Source of the DNA: Lithodes maja
Lineage: Eukaryota; Arthropoda; Malacostraca; Decapoda; Lithodidae
Direction: 5' to 3'
Assembly: GCA_037953745.1 (NCBI GenBank)
Contig: JBAKBP010001401.1
Span: 134,001 to 198,000, forward strand
DNA length: 64,000 bases
The notes beneath the pieces are model-generated. The model made no database searches. It was not told the DNA's origin and saw only the letters and a list, made by a program, of their open reading frames with translations. Shown one piece after another: positions 11,200-23,200 of the stretch (position 1 is its first letter; each line of letters begins with the position of its first letter). The position numbers were made by a program, and so were the translations under genes.

Positions 11200-13049
11200 T
11201 GTTACGAACTGGCACTCGGGTACACAAGGGCTCTCAATCAGGACTCGAATACGGCTCGCTGCCACAACGGAAACACACGATCCCAACCCCTGAGTACTGC
11301 CAGCCGAACAAAAAACACCAATACCCTCCAGAGTTCAATCTGCTATAACGGGGTATACAAGAACTCGGTACTAGTGTTCAACAACAGACTAATAAAGAGA
11401 CAGGAATTATCTAGTCTGGTCAACAATCAAACAATGAAGTAAGAAACAACAACACAAAAGAATAGTGTTGGCCGAAGCCAAAGTAATCCACCCTTGACTA
11501 TGAACTTAAGAAGCCCACCACCCTCTACTTCGGATCGGCACTATTACGTTACGTTAATTAATAGTCCTTAAGCATCGAGCAAGGAATCTTCTGAAAAAAG
11601 TTAGATGCTTCTCGGATGCTCGTAAGAAGTACGTATCGGATTTTGAACAGTAATTCAATAAGCAAAAACACTGGCAATTAAATACTATTAAAGGCTTAAA
11701 TTGGCATAAGAATAATTAAAAGAATATGCAATAGTAAATGGCAAACATTAAAAGGAAGTACTCCGCAAATGCAACGGCAATAGCCTACTCGGATTGTGCT
11801 CGTGGGCCACTAATCACTAAAGTAGCCAAGCTTGCAACACATGAAATCAATAGTGCATAAACAATATCATACATAAGGAAAGCTTCAATACTATTCTGTA
11901 TCTTCTAATCGAGTAAAGTCTAGCTGGGGTACTGTAGGCAAAAAGGTAGCAGTGACTGAGCAAAAACGGCTCGTAGCCTAGCGAAGTCCTCACGACTGTT
12001 TAAAGTATTACATTAAAACTGACAAGTGCACTTTGAGAAATCCAGATCCCTTGTATCTGGTTTTCTCCCGGCTCCTTGACAAAGTAAAAACAAACTGTTA
12101 ATAAAATACAGGGTGGTTAGGCTCTTGCCCTCACGCACTGTAAATTATTAACTCAACACAGTCAGCCGCGAAGACAACCTAGGCTTCACTGAACCGAAAC
12201 GAGTATGCAGGTTTATCGCTTAACCACTGCATCAAACAACAACTCGTAACACAGAAAAGCCTTACCCCAGTCTAGCATTACCTAGACTAGCAGAAAACAG
12301 GAATAATAATAATAACACACAGGGAAATGCATATACAAGTGCAACAAACATAAATCAATCCTATTCTAAGTCAACCCTTCCAAAATAGGCTATCTAATAG
12401 GCAAGTATCTTGTGAGAACTCCAGCGATAATACGTTGGCTGACTAGCTCTGCACCAACGGGACCATGGAAGTTAAACAGGGCAGGGAAAAGAGGAAATAA
12501 GAATGTAAGGTAGTAGAGAAAGTTCCCATCAGTCAGAAGAATATAAATAGTTAGCAAGGGAAATGAGAAGTCGCTCTGCCTAATGAGTTCTGATGAAAAA
12601 ATGGCTAGACTTCCCTTTTATACCCGGCCCTCTAGTGAGCCCAACGTGAACTACTAAGGACCGCCCACTGACAACCATTACGTAATTTCTCTCTCTCCTC
12701 TGGGATACACAAAGGCTCCCCCTAGCACTGAGGGAGGGAGGAGTGCTAGTGAGTTAGGCCTACCTCCTGCCTGGCATACCCACTGACACCTAACTGTGGC
12801 TGTTTCTCTTCCCATCATTACAAATAAGTTTTACACACAATACTTATAACTAATGATATAAAATAGAACTCGTTGACTCAGATGAAAACAAAATACATAT
12901 TCATAATACTTATAGTACAACGGCTCACACGAACTAAGTTAGGAAACTCTACATAGACTACAGCCAAAGTTCCTGCCCTGACGATCCTAGCGAGAGTGGG
13001 GCATGACTAGGCGTTCTGTATAGCATGACACACGTGGACATGCGTCACA
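11200..13049 (-). repeat. Gypsy-B 5' LTR, full length (1850 bp)
   Basis: On the minus strand the LTR starts TGTGACGC at 13049 and ends GTAACA at 11200, next to the primer-binding site. Length and both ends match the copy-C LTRs (41493-43300 and 47704-49536). At 13050 the sequence switches directly into RTE coding sequence, so B was inserted in that RTE copy. Small frames inside the LTR are not supported as genes. Confidence 0.8.
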
Positions 13050-13177
13050 GTATATTCTAAGTACTTTCCACATGCCTTCTCTATCCACTCTGTCATAGGC
13101 CTTCTCCAAGTCCATAAAGGCAACATACACCTTTTGTTTCTTCTCCAGATATTTCTCCACAACACAATTCAGGGTAC
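13050..13177 (-). pseudogene. RTE LINE copy 2, middle RT fragment
   Basis: A minus-strand piece of RTE reverse transcriptase (LNCVVEKYLEKKQKVYVAF and LEKAYDRVDREG) very close to 10020-10150. Gypsy-B cuts it at 13049/13050 and the poly(A) LINE cuts it on the other side; the upstream part continues at 13979. Confidence 0.8.
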
Positions 13178-13947
13178 AAAAGAATCTAGTTTCCTTTAAT
13201 GCACAGAAAACCAAGTACATTCAATTTTCTAACCGACGGAATCTCACTGACTCCCATATATTTTTTAATGGTGTAAATATTCCCACTTCCCCTAGTATTG
13301 ACATTCTCTGTGTAACATTAACTACTAACTTGAGCAGGACACATTATGTTAGAAGCATTGCTAAGAATGCCTCTAAAAAACTGGGACTCCTGTACAGAGT
13401 TCGAGAATTCTTCACTGACGAGCAGTTGGCCGTAATATATAAAAGTCATGTGCGTTCTCAGATGGATTACTGTTCACCTCTGTGGGGTGGAAGTGGAGTG
13501 GTTGCATTGAGGCAGTTGGACAAAATTCAAAATAAAGCTATTATATTAATCAATAACCCTGCAATCACACAGGACCTTCCTACATTATCCATACGAAGAA
13601 ACGTTGCATCCCTTGCATTATTCTACAGATATTTTCACAGCAATTGTTCCGAGGAACTTGCTTCAATTGTGCCGCATCTCCACATCTTTCCCCGTAGAAC
13701 TAGGGCAGCTGAGAGCGCCCATGAATTTACACTTTCTCCTCCACAATGCAGAACTTCTGCTTATCAGAATTCATTTATCCCCAGAGCTACTACTCTTTGG
13801 AATTCACTTCCCTCGAATTGCTTTCCACAAACTTACAATTTACAAATGTTTAAATCCAGTTGTTACAAACATTTTATGAATGGAGGATGCCTTTAGGCAC
13901 ATGGACCTTTTTGTTTTATCTGTGTTTTTCCTTCCTCCGTTCATTGT

Positions 13948-13978
<31 letters not shown>
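13178..13978 (+). mobile_element. 5'-truncated poly(A) LINE (C-terminal ORF2 and 3' end)
   Basis: A plus-strand insertion in the RTE copy. The frame is open from ~13186 to the TAG at 13894-13896 and encodes the thumb and C-terminal region of a LINE ORF2 (KKLGLLYRVREFF, MDYCSPLWGG, LDKIQNKA, NSLPSNCFP). About 60 bp of 3' UTR follow, then a ~24-base A run at about 13955-13978. RT catalytic motifs are absent through 5' truncation. The poly(A) tail and protein character suggest a Jockey-like source; clade uncertain. Confidence 0.75.
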
Positions 13979-14336
13979 CATCTGATCTACACATCCTTTT
14001 CCCTTCCTAAAACCTCCCTGCTCGTCGCCTATCCATTTCTCCGTTCTCACTCTCACTCTCTCAATCATTACCCTACTGTACACCTTCCCTGCTACGCTTA
14101 AAAGACATATTCCTCGGTGGTTACCACACACCACTCTTTCCCCTTTGCCCTTATATAGGGGGACTATTATGCCAGTCTTCCAGTCATCGGGTGCAGTCCC
14201 CTTCTCCCATGCTAGTTTGCACATTTTCCATACCCATTCGATCACTATCCCACTACCATACCTCAACATTTCCCCACACACTCCATCTGTTCCTGGGAAT
14301 CCTGGTGCTTTCCCCAACTTCACTCTTTTCATGGAT
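13979..14336 (-). pseudogene. RTE LINE copy 2, N-terminal RT fragment
   Basis: Minus-strand RT fingers region (KAPGFPGTDGV, DDWKTGIIVPLYKGKG, NHRGICLLSVAGKVYSR, GDEQGGFRKGKG), directly continuing the RTE frame interrupted at 13178-13978. It ends by 5' truncation near 14336. Sequence from 14265 to 14336 is not present in the RTE at 8963-10318, which is shorter. Confidence 0.8.
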
Positions 14337-14930
14337 TTGGATTAAATTCCTTATTTAAGTTAGAGAGGTGTACTAAATGCATTTATCACTGGTACACGAA
14401 TAGAAGTAATCTGTTTCTATAGATTATCTTAAATGAACACTTTGGTGAATTTTATTTTGAATAAGAGGTAGTAGGGACTCTGTTTATTTTTATCACTTTT
14501 GAACTCTAACTTCTTTTCTGCCTCGTCACTGGCATTGATTTAGGTATTTTCTATAATCTTTCTTTTCTTAGAATTGTAGAACACTAGCTGCTTGGTGTCT
14601 TATGATTCTCTGTGGGCCGTCCAGGTTGGCCGGTCGTGTGAAGTAATGTTACAGATGGGTTAATGGGCGTGGGGTCTTAAATACAGCTCCGTAACTTGTA
14701 ATGAAACAGTTGGGCACCATATCGGACTAATGCGAGTATGTAAGCCTATAGCTTTATCAAGTATACTCGTCTATTCTGACCTTTATAATTATGAACCCCC
14801 TCAGATTGACTTAACCCGGCAAGCGCGATAGGCCTCACGGAAGGCTTCCTATAGGGAACGCGATAGGCCTCACAGAAGCAAGACCATAAAACAAGCCTTC
14901 CATTCCAAAAAATGCCTTCACATTACGGCA
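14337..14930. other. Non-coding stretch upstream of the L2-like LINE
   Basis: No credible coding frame. It probably includes the 5' UTR of the LINE that follows; the element's true 5' edge could not be fixed. A short direct repeat containing gcgataggcctcac occurs at about 14825 and 14862. Confidence 0.4.
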
Positions 14931-17900
14931 ATGGCGGGAGGGATGAAGGGTGCGGGCGTAGCCCTCTCTCTATGTATCATCCTTCTCAACATCCAGAGGG
15001 GCTGTGCTGATATACAGGTGCAGAGGGGACCGGTAGTGTACCAGGTCAACACTAAACAAGTATTGAGGGACCTCGTCACACAGAAATCACACACGAGTGA
15101 AATTTCTGTCACCATTCCTGCCTGGTCTATTTCATATATCGGGAAGACGCCGCGACTGGGCAAATACTCTGGCACAACCTCGCTACAACACCTATTGTGC
15201 TACACTCTAATTAGCTGCGGAGATGTAGAGACCAACCCCGGCCCTAGTTCAACGTTGAAGAAACCTCACCACCAAACAAGTAAGGCAGACACCGACATTT
15301 CAACAGTCCCTAGCAGTAAAATTTGTTATAACAAACTGGGCCAGCAGGCACCCAAGTCTCCCGTCACGCTCCAACTCACAACCAAGACCGCAGGGCAACC
15401 GCCAGCACAGTGCCAACATTCTACCTACTCAACATTACCCTCAACTGTATCATCACTACCACAGATATCGGTGACCCAAGTAACACAACATGCAACCAGA
15501 ACACCCAAACAAACAGGAAGCTCTAGCAAACACATCGACAATGAAGTAACAGCAACAACGGCCAAGAACAAGGACATAAAACAACAAATACAGGTAGGGG
15601 TGGGAGGGGGGCAAGGGGGAGCCACAACCTGTCCTCATCTCACGCGCTCACACACCATCAGCCGCTCACGGCGCACAGCTGATCACCACACCGCCAGACG
15701 TACGATGAACAGTAACAGGAAAATATGTATAGTGTGCGATATTGGATTCAACAAAAGGAGTACAACGTCACAATGTAGTAGTTGTAATGAAACAGTACAC
15801 GATCGATGTACTTACATTACTAGCAGAAAAGAAGTGGAATGCGATAAATGTAGGGAAATAGCTATTAAGGGTCCTAAAATCATTTGTGAAATATGTGAAT
15901 CACTCATAACAAGAAAACAAAGGATCATAAACTGTGTTAAGTGTAAAACTGTAGCTCACATGAAGTGCATCTCTAAGAAGACCAACAGTGAAGAACGGGA
16001 ATTCCTATGCAACATATGTGCCTTGCATTCATTACCGAATATTAATGTAAATGAACCAATTAGTATTAACAACTCAGAATCCAGCCAGGACACATTCAAA
16101 ATCAAAGATGAATACAGAGTGTTCACCAACAAAGGGCTCCATCTTATCCACATTAACGCCAGATCAATGTACCATAAATTGTCAGAATTAAACTTGTTAG
16201 CTAATAAGGCCAAAGCTTCAATAATTGCAATCACAGAAACCTGGCTGGATTCAAGTATAAACGATGGTGAAATAAACATTCAAGGTTTCAATATGGTTAG
16301 GAATGATCACAATAGGCATGGGGGAGGAGTATGTCTGTATGTAAAAAACAACCTCACACACACAACCAGGACCGACCTCCATGTAGAAAATCACGAAGCT
16401 CTGTGGATCGATCTACGCCTGCCGAGGACAAGACCCATCACAATTGGGGTATGCTATAGGCCACCAGACGACACACAATTCTTGACCAAATTTGAACGAA
16501 CGTTGTCATCGCTAGACCCTCGGAATGAATCCATCATACTAGGGGATTTTAACCTGTGTTACAAACAACGAAATGATAGGCTTGTACGAGAATATAGGCA
16601 TATACTGACAATGCACAATCATAAACAACTCATCACAACCCCCACACGTATCTCTGAGAACACTGCCACAATAATAGACCACATAAACTGTAACAGAGAG
16701 GACAAAATATCCCAATTAGGGGTTATACAGACTGGGATAAGTGATCACTTCGTCACATATTGCACACGAAAAACCACAAAAATTACCCTAGAGAATCACA
16801 AGATTATCAAAACAAGGTCACTCAGAAACTACAATAAAGAAACATTTCTGGACATTTTATGGAATACAGACTGGTCTCCAGTGTTTGGAAGTACAAACGT
16901 TAATGACGCATGGGTTGGCTTCAGAACCATCATCACAAACATTCTAGACGAAATAGCTCCTCTGAAAGACATACAAATTAAAGCAAGGTCAGACCCATGG
17001 ATCAACAATGACATACTACACCATCTGGAACACAGAGACAATCTGTTAAAAAGGCTAGCGAAACATAGACAGGATCAAGGTCTGAAACATGAGTTCAACA
17101 GGGCCAGGAATAAACTAAGTAGGAAAATAAAATAAGCGAAAACTAATTATTTTCACAATAAGGCAGAGGAATATCAGAATAACCCAAAGAAACTATGGAG
17201 GCACCTAAAAACAACAGGCTACAGCAACAAGACAAGGGATTCGTCTAACACTAATATTGCTCTCACCATTAATGATCAGATTTGCCACGATAAACGACAA
17301 ATTTCAACCTACTTCAACTCCTTCTTCACCTCCATAGCAAACACACTTGCACAGAACCTACCTCAACCTCTCAATAAATACACGACAACAACGGCCACCT
17401 TTCGAAATTTCTACAGAGATAAAGACATACACCCAAACACATTTGGATTGCAAAATGTTACACCAAAATACACTTTTGACGAGCTGTCTAACCTAAATGT
17501 ACATAAAAGCACAGGACCAGACAAAATTCCTGCCAAATTTCTACGAGATGGAGCCATTGGTATAGCAGGCCCCCTAACTCACATCATCAACTTGTCAATT
17601 AACACCAACACTGTACCTGCTGAACTGAAGGAAGCTATTGTAACCCCTCTATTCAAGAAAGGAAATAAACTAGAAGTTGGTAACTACAGACCAGTTAGCA
17701 TATTATGTATTGTATCTAAAATCCTTGAAAGAGCGGTATACACCCAAATTGAACACTACCTCAAACAAAATGATCTATTCTATAAGTTTCAATCAGGTTT
17801 CAGATGCATGTACTCGACAGACTCCTGTCTCATCCACTTAACGGATCACATTCGTAAAGAAATGTCTAAAGGTAACTACACCGGTATGGTTCTTCTTGAT

Positions 17901-19019
17901 CTACAAAAAGCGTTTGACACAGTAGACCATGATATCCTATGTAATAAACTACAAGCAATGGGCATAGGATCTGTGAACTGGTTTAAATCTTATCTTAGTG
18001 GTAGAACCCAAAGAGTCAAAATTGATGATAATATATCTGATCCTATGCCAATTAACTGTGGGGTCCCGCAGGGAAGCATCCTTGGTCCCTTACTCTTTCT
18101 CTGTTATGTGAACGACATGGAACTGAGCGTATCATGTAAATTATTACTGTATGCAGACGACAGCGTGCTCCTGGTTTCAGGAAAAGACCCAATAAGTATT
18201 GCCGCTTCACTTTCCAAAGAACTAGAATCATGTAGTGAATGGCTAGTGGACAATAGACTATCTCTTCACCTGGGCAAGATGGAAGCCATCTTATGTGGAA
18301 CAAAACGCAAACTGAAAGACATTGTGGGCTTCTCGGTCAACTGTAATGATATTCCTATAACAACAGTGTCACAAGTTAAATATCTCGGACTAAAACTGGA
18401 CGCGAGTTTGTCAGGTGAAACAATTTTGGAATCTATCCTGAGTAAGTGTAGAGCACGTATAAAATACCTGTATAGACAGGTGGGATGCTTGCCCGCGGCG
18501 ACCAAAAAGACCCTCTGCCAAGCGCTTGTTCAATGTCATTTTGACTATTCTGTGTCATCCTGGTACTCTGCATCATCTAAATCAGCACAGCACAAACTTC
18601 AGGTCACTCAAAATAAAATGGTTAGGTTCATGCTGAACCTAGGACCCAGATCACATGTTGGCCAGGAACAACTTCAGTCACTAGGTATGCTCAATGTCGC
18701 TGACAGGGCCAAACAAATCAGGCTCACTAATGCCTTCAAAATTTTCTATGACAGAGCTCCAGAGTACCTAAAGAATGATTTTGTTAAAGCAAATGAGAGG
18801 AGTGGACATAATACAAGAAACAGGATGTTTAATTTTAAGGTCCCGAGAATCCAAGGACAGGGTAAGCAAACATTCTTCTTCACCGCCATCAAAGACTGGA
18901 ACGACCTACCCCAGTCAGTCCGTGAAAAGAGAACACTGTATTCCTTCAGACGTAGCCTGAAGGAACACCTGAACCGGACAGCTGCGAGAAGGGAGCACCA
19001 AGCTTATGTCTACTACTAA
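14931..19019 (+). pseudogene. LINE polyprotein (leader-2A-PHD-endonuclease-RT) with one nonsense codon
   Basis: ATG at 14931. Residues 1-26 look like a secretory signal (hydrophobic ALSLCIILLNI, then Cys-Ala-Asp). Residues 98-105 are DVETNPGP, a 2A-type ribosome-skipping motif. A low-complexity linker follows, then two Cys/His fingers at roughly residues 262-305 and 316-365 (PHD-like). The endonuclease starts near residue 402 (HINARS, ETWLD, GGGVCLYV, YRPP, LGDFN, SDH). The RT carries LLDLQKAFDTVDH (~17900), GVPQGSILGPLLF (~18060) and YADD (18150-18161). The only break seen is TAA at 17133-17135, in frame with both halves; the minus-strand copy at ~40960 has TCA (Ser) there. The frame then stays open to 19019, so the predicted product would be ~1360 residues. 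Confidence 0.85.
15177..15245 (+). other. 2A-like ribosome-skipping sequence
   Basis: The codons for DVETNPGP occupy 15222-15245, preceded by the hydrophobic/Cys-rich LLCYTLISCG expected upstream of functional 2A peptides. 2A motifs are known in APE-type LINEs of sea urchins, molluscs and trypanosomes. Cleavage would fall between Gly104 and Pro105, freeing a ~104-residue signal-bearing leader from the zinc-finger/endonuclease/RT protein. Activity is inferred. Confidence 0.8.
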
Positions 19020-19315
19020 ATGCGACATAAGAGATAGACAAACCAAACTGAAATGATTACTGATTACGGATTACTGATATTTACTATAGGATGTAAGGTA
19101 TCTTAAAATAACCCCCTAGAAATACTTTTTCTAAAGTATCCATTTCTTTATCCTCCCCTTTTTTCCCCAGCTAACCTAATCCCACAAGGACCCCAATGGA
19201 AATACGCCTAACGGCCTTATTGGGCTATCCTTAGTTGGAATTATGCAGGGCTGGTACATGTCATATTTGTAACAAACTATGTGGTACCAACTCTGTAAAT
19301 TGCTAACTGAATAAA

Positions 19316-19349
<34 letters not shown>

Positions 19350-19355
19350 AAAAAA

Positions 19356-20099
19356 AAGGGCCTATCAAAACAAAGGAATTTGTCTCTAGGTGAGATAATT
19401 CCCCTCCAGTACTCATCCATGTAAATCTCACCCACCCCCCTCCCCTCCTTCCCCACCTTATTCCCCCCTCCCTCCCCTCCTCAATTATCACCTATTTTTC
19501 CTCTTATTATCATCATTTATCGGTTATTTTTCTCTCCCGCGATAATGTAGCACAAGTGGGTTGCAGAAAAGATTGTTATGCAACACCCAGACACCGGCCC
19601 ACACCGCCCCGCTCGTCTCAGTTACCTCACAGACAGCGAGAGAGGAGGGTTGCCTGTGGCTCTCTCTCGCCTGAGATTATGACCGGGTGGCCAATATCTT
19701 CGTTTTTCACCACCCAAATGCTTTTCCCACTTATTTTAGCACTCTTGAAGGTTCATATATACATCATATATGTAAAATAAAAGCATACCGAAAACAAATA
19801 ATGCTCTATATTGTAAATATAACGAATTCTGTCAGAATCCAAGGCTAGAAATGCACAAATAACTACCCTAGCCCCTAGGTCTATTTCGCGCTTGTCAGGT
19901 TAACTAACTAACTGACTAACTTACTGACGAGGAGGCGGACCGCCCGGTATTTTCCCCACAACAGTCAAAATCACACTGAGGGACCGTTAGGAGTCGGAAA
20001 AATTTGGGGTTGCCATCAATCGACAGATTCTGATCTAACTTACCTAACTTACTGAGGCCAAAATGACACTAGAGCGTCATATAACTTATTATTGAGATA
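19356..20099. other. Non-coding stretch with pyrimidine-rich tract
   Basis: No gene seen. About 19425-19545 on the plus strand is nearly all C/T, with runs of C. Around 19900-19925 lie short aactaactgact repeats. The last bases form the TTAA target of the piggyBac element. Confidence 0.5.
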
Positions 20100-20119
20100 T
20101 TAACCCTTCAACCCCGGGT

Positions 20120-20179
20120 GGTACACATGTGTACCATTATGGTTTGACCCGAGGAACCCGGGTGGTACAACACTGTACC
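20120..20179. promoter_or_regulatory. Subterminal palindromic repeats of the piggyBac 5' end
   Basis: 20120-20135 is a perfect 16-bp palindrome, GGTACACATGTGTACC. 20164-20179 (GGTACAACACTGTACC) is an imperfect version. Both follow CCCGGGT and are followed by ATT. Paired palindromes beside a TIR are plausible transposase-binding sites (inference). Confidence 0.6.
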
Positions 20180-20202
20180 ATTGCTTGCGTGTGTGCTTTC
20201 GA

Positions 20203-23200
20203 ATGGCGCGCGTAAATATTTCGTTCCGTGGTCACCAGGTGTCGCTAGGCGACGCCACCAGACAGCATGTACGCCACCAAAACAGTCTCTACCCTGCCGC
20301 CAACATGGATACTAGCCCAAAAAGTGATTCCCTTGTGTCCGATTCTACGCTCCCTTCGACGCCTGCCCATGTTCGTCGCGCCCTAACGCAAAGGCACGTA
20401 CAAGATGCGTTGACTCCCGGAGGTATTGAAATAGCTTTGAGGAGTTATGAACGTGGTGAAGGAAAAAATAGTGTTGATGACTTGGGCAGTGATAGCTCCG
20501 AGTCTTATCAGTCTCACTATAGTGAAGATTTTGACGATCTACACGAAATCCATGAAAGAGACGCGCTTTTTATTGGATTTGAGCATGACGATGAAAGTGA
20601 TGATAGTACTGAACGTGATATAGTTGTGCAAGGTGATGAGAGTGTAGTGAGAGTGAGCGAATGGGACAGCACTAGGTCGACTGCCAAGTTTAGGTTGAGT
20701 GACACGACACCTAGCCCTTCGCCAGCTAAATCCCCATTCAAGATACGTTTCTATAAGAAGCAAGTTCTGAAAAAGGCGGCCGCGGCAGCCAGGAAAGAGG
20801 CCCTAAAACTTGGTGAGGGAGCAGTGCGTGAGGGTGCCAGTGAGGCTGAGCGTGAGGCTGAGGTTGACCCGCCATTGTCTTCCTTATCTACCCACGCCAC
20901 CCAAGTTGCCCCAGGCTCCCGCCATTCTTCCCCACCACCACCAGCACTGCCTAGGGTTGAGGACCCCCCACTTTCGGCCTATTTACCCCCTATTTCCCCC
21001 GAGAGGAGACATACTACTAAAGAAAAGGGAAAAGGGAGAAAATATGTTAAAAAAGGAGCTACAAGTAGGCGCTCTTTGTTCGAGGCTCCCGCGGCTTCCA
21101 CCCCTGCCGCTCCCAGCCATACGCCCCCGCAAGTTTCCCCAGGGTCCACCCCACCTCTCCAGCCTACAACAGAGGTTCCTGATGATGTTTTTGACCTCGC
21201 ATCCATACCTGCACCTACAGACACTGAACCAGTGCTGTCTACGACTCGTCGTAGGCCAAGGAGCCCCGAACCTCTGCATGAAGATGACAGAGCCTTACCT
21301 GCCACTCCTTCCCCACCTCGCCGACCTACACGCCGCCCACGCATCATTCGTTCCCCGCGAGATTATGAGGGGGGCTCTGAAGATGAAGGGCACCTCACAG
21401 ATGACTCTGGCCATGATTACCTGGGTCCACCGTCAGGGCAAGATGACGGCTCTGACGACAACGACGATGACGACTTTATGGACATCGACGACCCTCAACC
21501 CAGACGCTTTGCCCAGGGCCGTCGTGCTCCTGGCCGCCCTGGCCGCCGGGCTGGCCGCCGGGCTGGGCCTGGGCGCCGTCGCGCTCCTGGCCGCCCTAGG
21601 GTGCGCGCCGCCAAAGTTCATGGGCGTGCTGCCCCCGCTGTAGCTCCTCGTCAGCGTCGCCAGAAGGACGCATTTTATATTTTCAATTGGCAGGATGTGG
21701 CTGCTGATGAAGTCATTGACCCTGATGTAACCCCTTTTGATGAGGTACAGGATGCTCCAGGAGTTACCCCAAGTTTTCCTGCAGGCCCCAATGCTCGACC
21801 ACATGAGCTTTTTGAGGCATTTTTTGATAAGGAGGTTACTGACTTTGTCATACAAGAGACAAATAAGCACTACCAAGTCCAGGTTAACTTTTTTAGCAAG
21901 GTGACCAAGGGCCACATGAAGCGGTGGACCCCAGTGACTCATCCCGAGTTCATGGTGTTCCTGGCAATCACCATGCTAATGCCTCATGTGAAGAAGCACA
22001 GGTTGGCTGACTATTGGATCACCAAAGATCTGATATCCACCCCTGCCTTCGGGAAATACATCTCTCGGGACCGGTACCTCGACATCCTCGGAGCGCTCCA
22101 TCTTGTCACCAACACCGACATGCATCTCCCTGACAAACTGTGGAAGATTAGGACGTTGTACGAGATGATGAGAGAACGTTTCACGTCCTACTTCATGCCC
22201 TTCTGCAACGTCTGTATTGACGAGTCTCTTGTGCTGTTCTGGGGAAAGCTGAGCTTCAGGCAGTACATCCCCTCAAAGAGACATCGCTTTGGTATAAAGT
22301 TCTTTGTGCTGTGCGATTGCCAAACTGGCTATGTCCTGGACTTCCTGGTCTACAGCGGGAAGGAAGGGGACGTGGCAATAGACCCCCTCATTGGCTTTGG
22401 CGGAGCAGTGGTTCAAGCCATGATGAACCGGTACTTCCAAAAGAATCACGTCCTCTACACGGACAACTACTACACGTCCCCCACTCTCTCAAAGTACCTC
22501 CATCAGCGCCAGACGGGGACTGTAGGCACAGTTAGAGCAAAAAGGAAGGGCATGCCAAGTTTCCCTCCTAAAACAAAGAAAGGCGATGTCTTCAAGAAGA
22601 AGTCGGGACCCATTCTGGCTATCCACTGGCACGACCAGTGGAAGGTCAACCTCCTGAGCACCGTCCACAAGGGAGAAATGGTTGAGACTGGTAAGGTGGA
22701 TCGCCGCACACAAGTCAGGGTGACTAAGCCCGATGCTGTAATTGATTACAACATAAATATGAGGCTGGTGGACAAGTCCGACATGCAGATAGGCTTCATC
22801 GGCTGTCTGCGTACCTCGTGCAGATGGTACAAAAAGTTCTTTCTGCACATGGTGGACATGTCAATGCTGAATGCCTATAATATCTACAGGCTTCGGAATC
22901 CGCGCACACCCAGGAAGTTCAGTAGCCTGCGGAGGTTCCAAAAACAGGTGTTGGTGGAGCTCCTGGACAGGTATGCTATGCCACAGAGGGCAGTGGCACA
23001 ACCTGGGCGCCCCGTTCAGGACCGCATGCAGTGTGCACAGTATCTAAATGTGCACAAGCTCGGTTACCTGCCTCTGGAACGAGATGGAGTCACCATTAGC
23101 AGAAGGCGGTGCCATGTCTGCTGGAACAGCCAGGTGAGGCCGAGGAAGCAGAAAAAGACCACCATGCAGTGTGTGGAGTGCCAGCTGTCACTATGTGCTA

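Larger units (their letters stand above)
14931..19355 (+). mobile_element. L2/CR1-group LINE with 2A-like motif, nearly intact
   Basis: A single-ORF LINE on the plus strand: signal-peptide-like start, 2A-like motif, Ser/Thr-rich linker, two zinc fingers, AP endonuclease and reverse transcriptase. The 3' UTR runs from 19020 and ends in (ATT)n at ~19317-19347 and a short A run. The left edge is given as the start codon because the 5' UTR limit is unclear. A second, inverted and more damaged copy lies at 38345-41492. Confidence 0.85.

Noticed and set aside
20810..21643. A 277-codon plus-strand frame and several minus-strand frames over the piggyBac N-terminal half.
   Set aside because: They overlap the intact transposase in other frames and arise from GC-rich, proline/arginine-coding sequence; no domain is visible in them.
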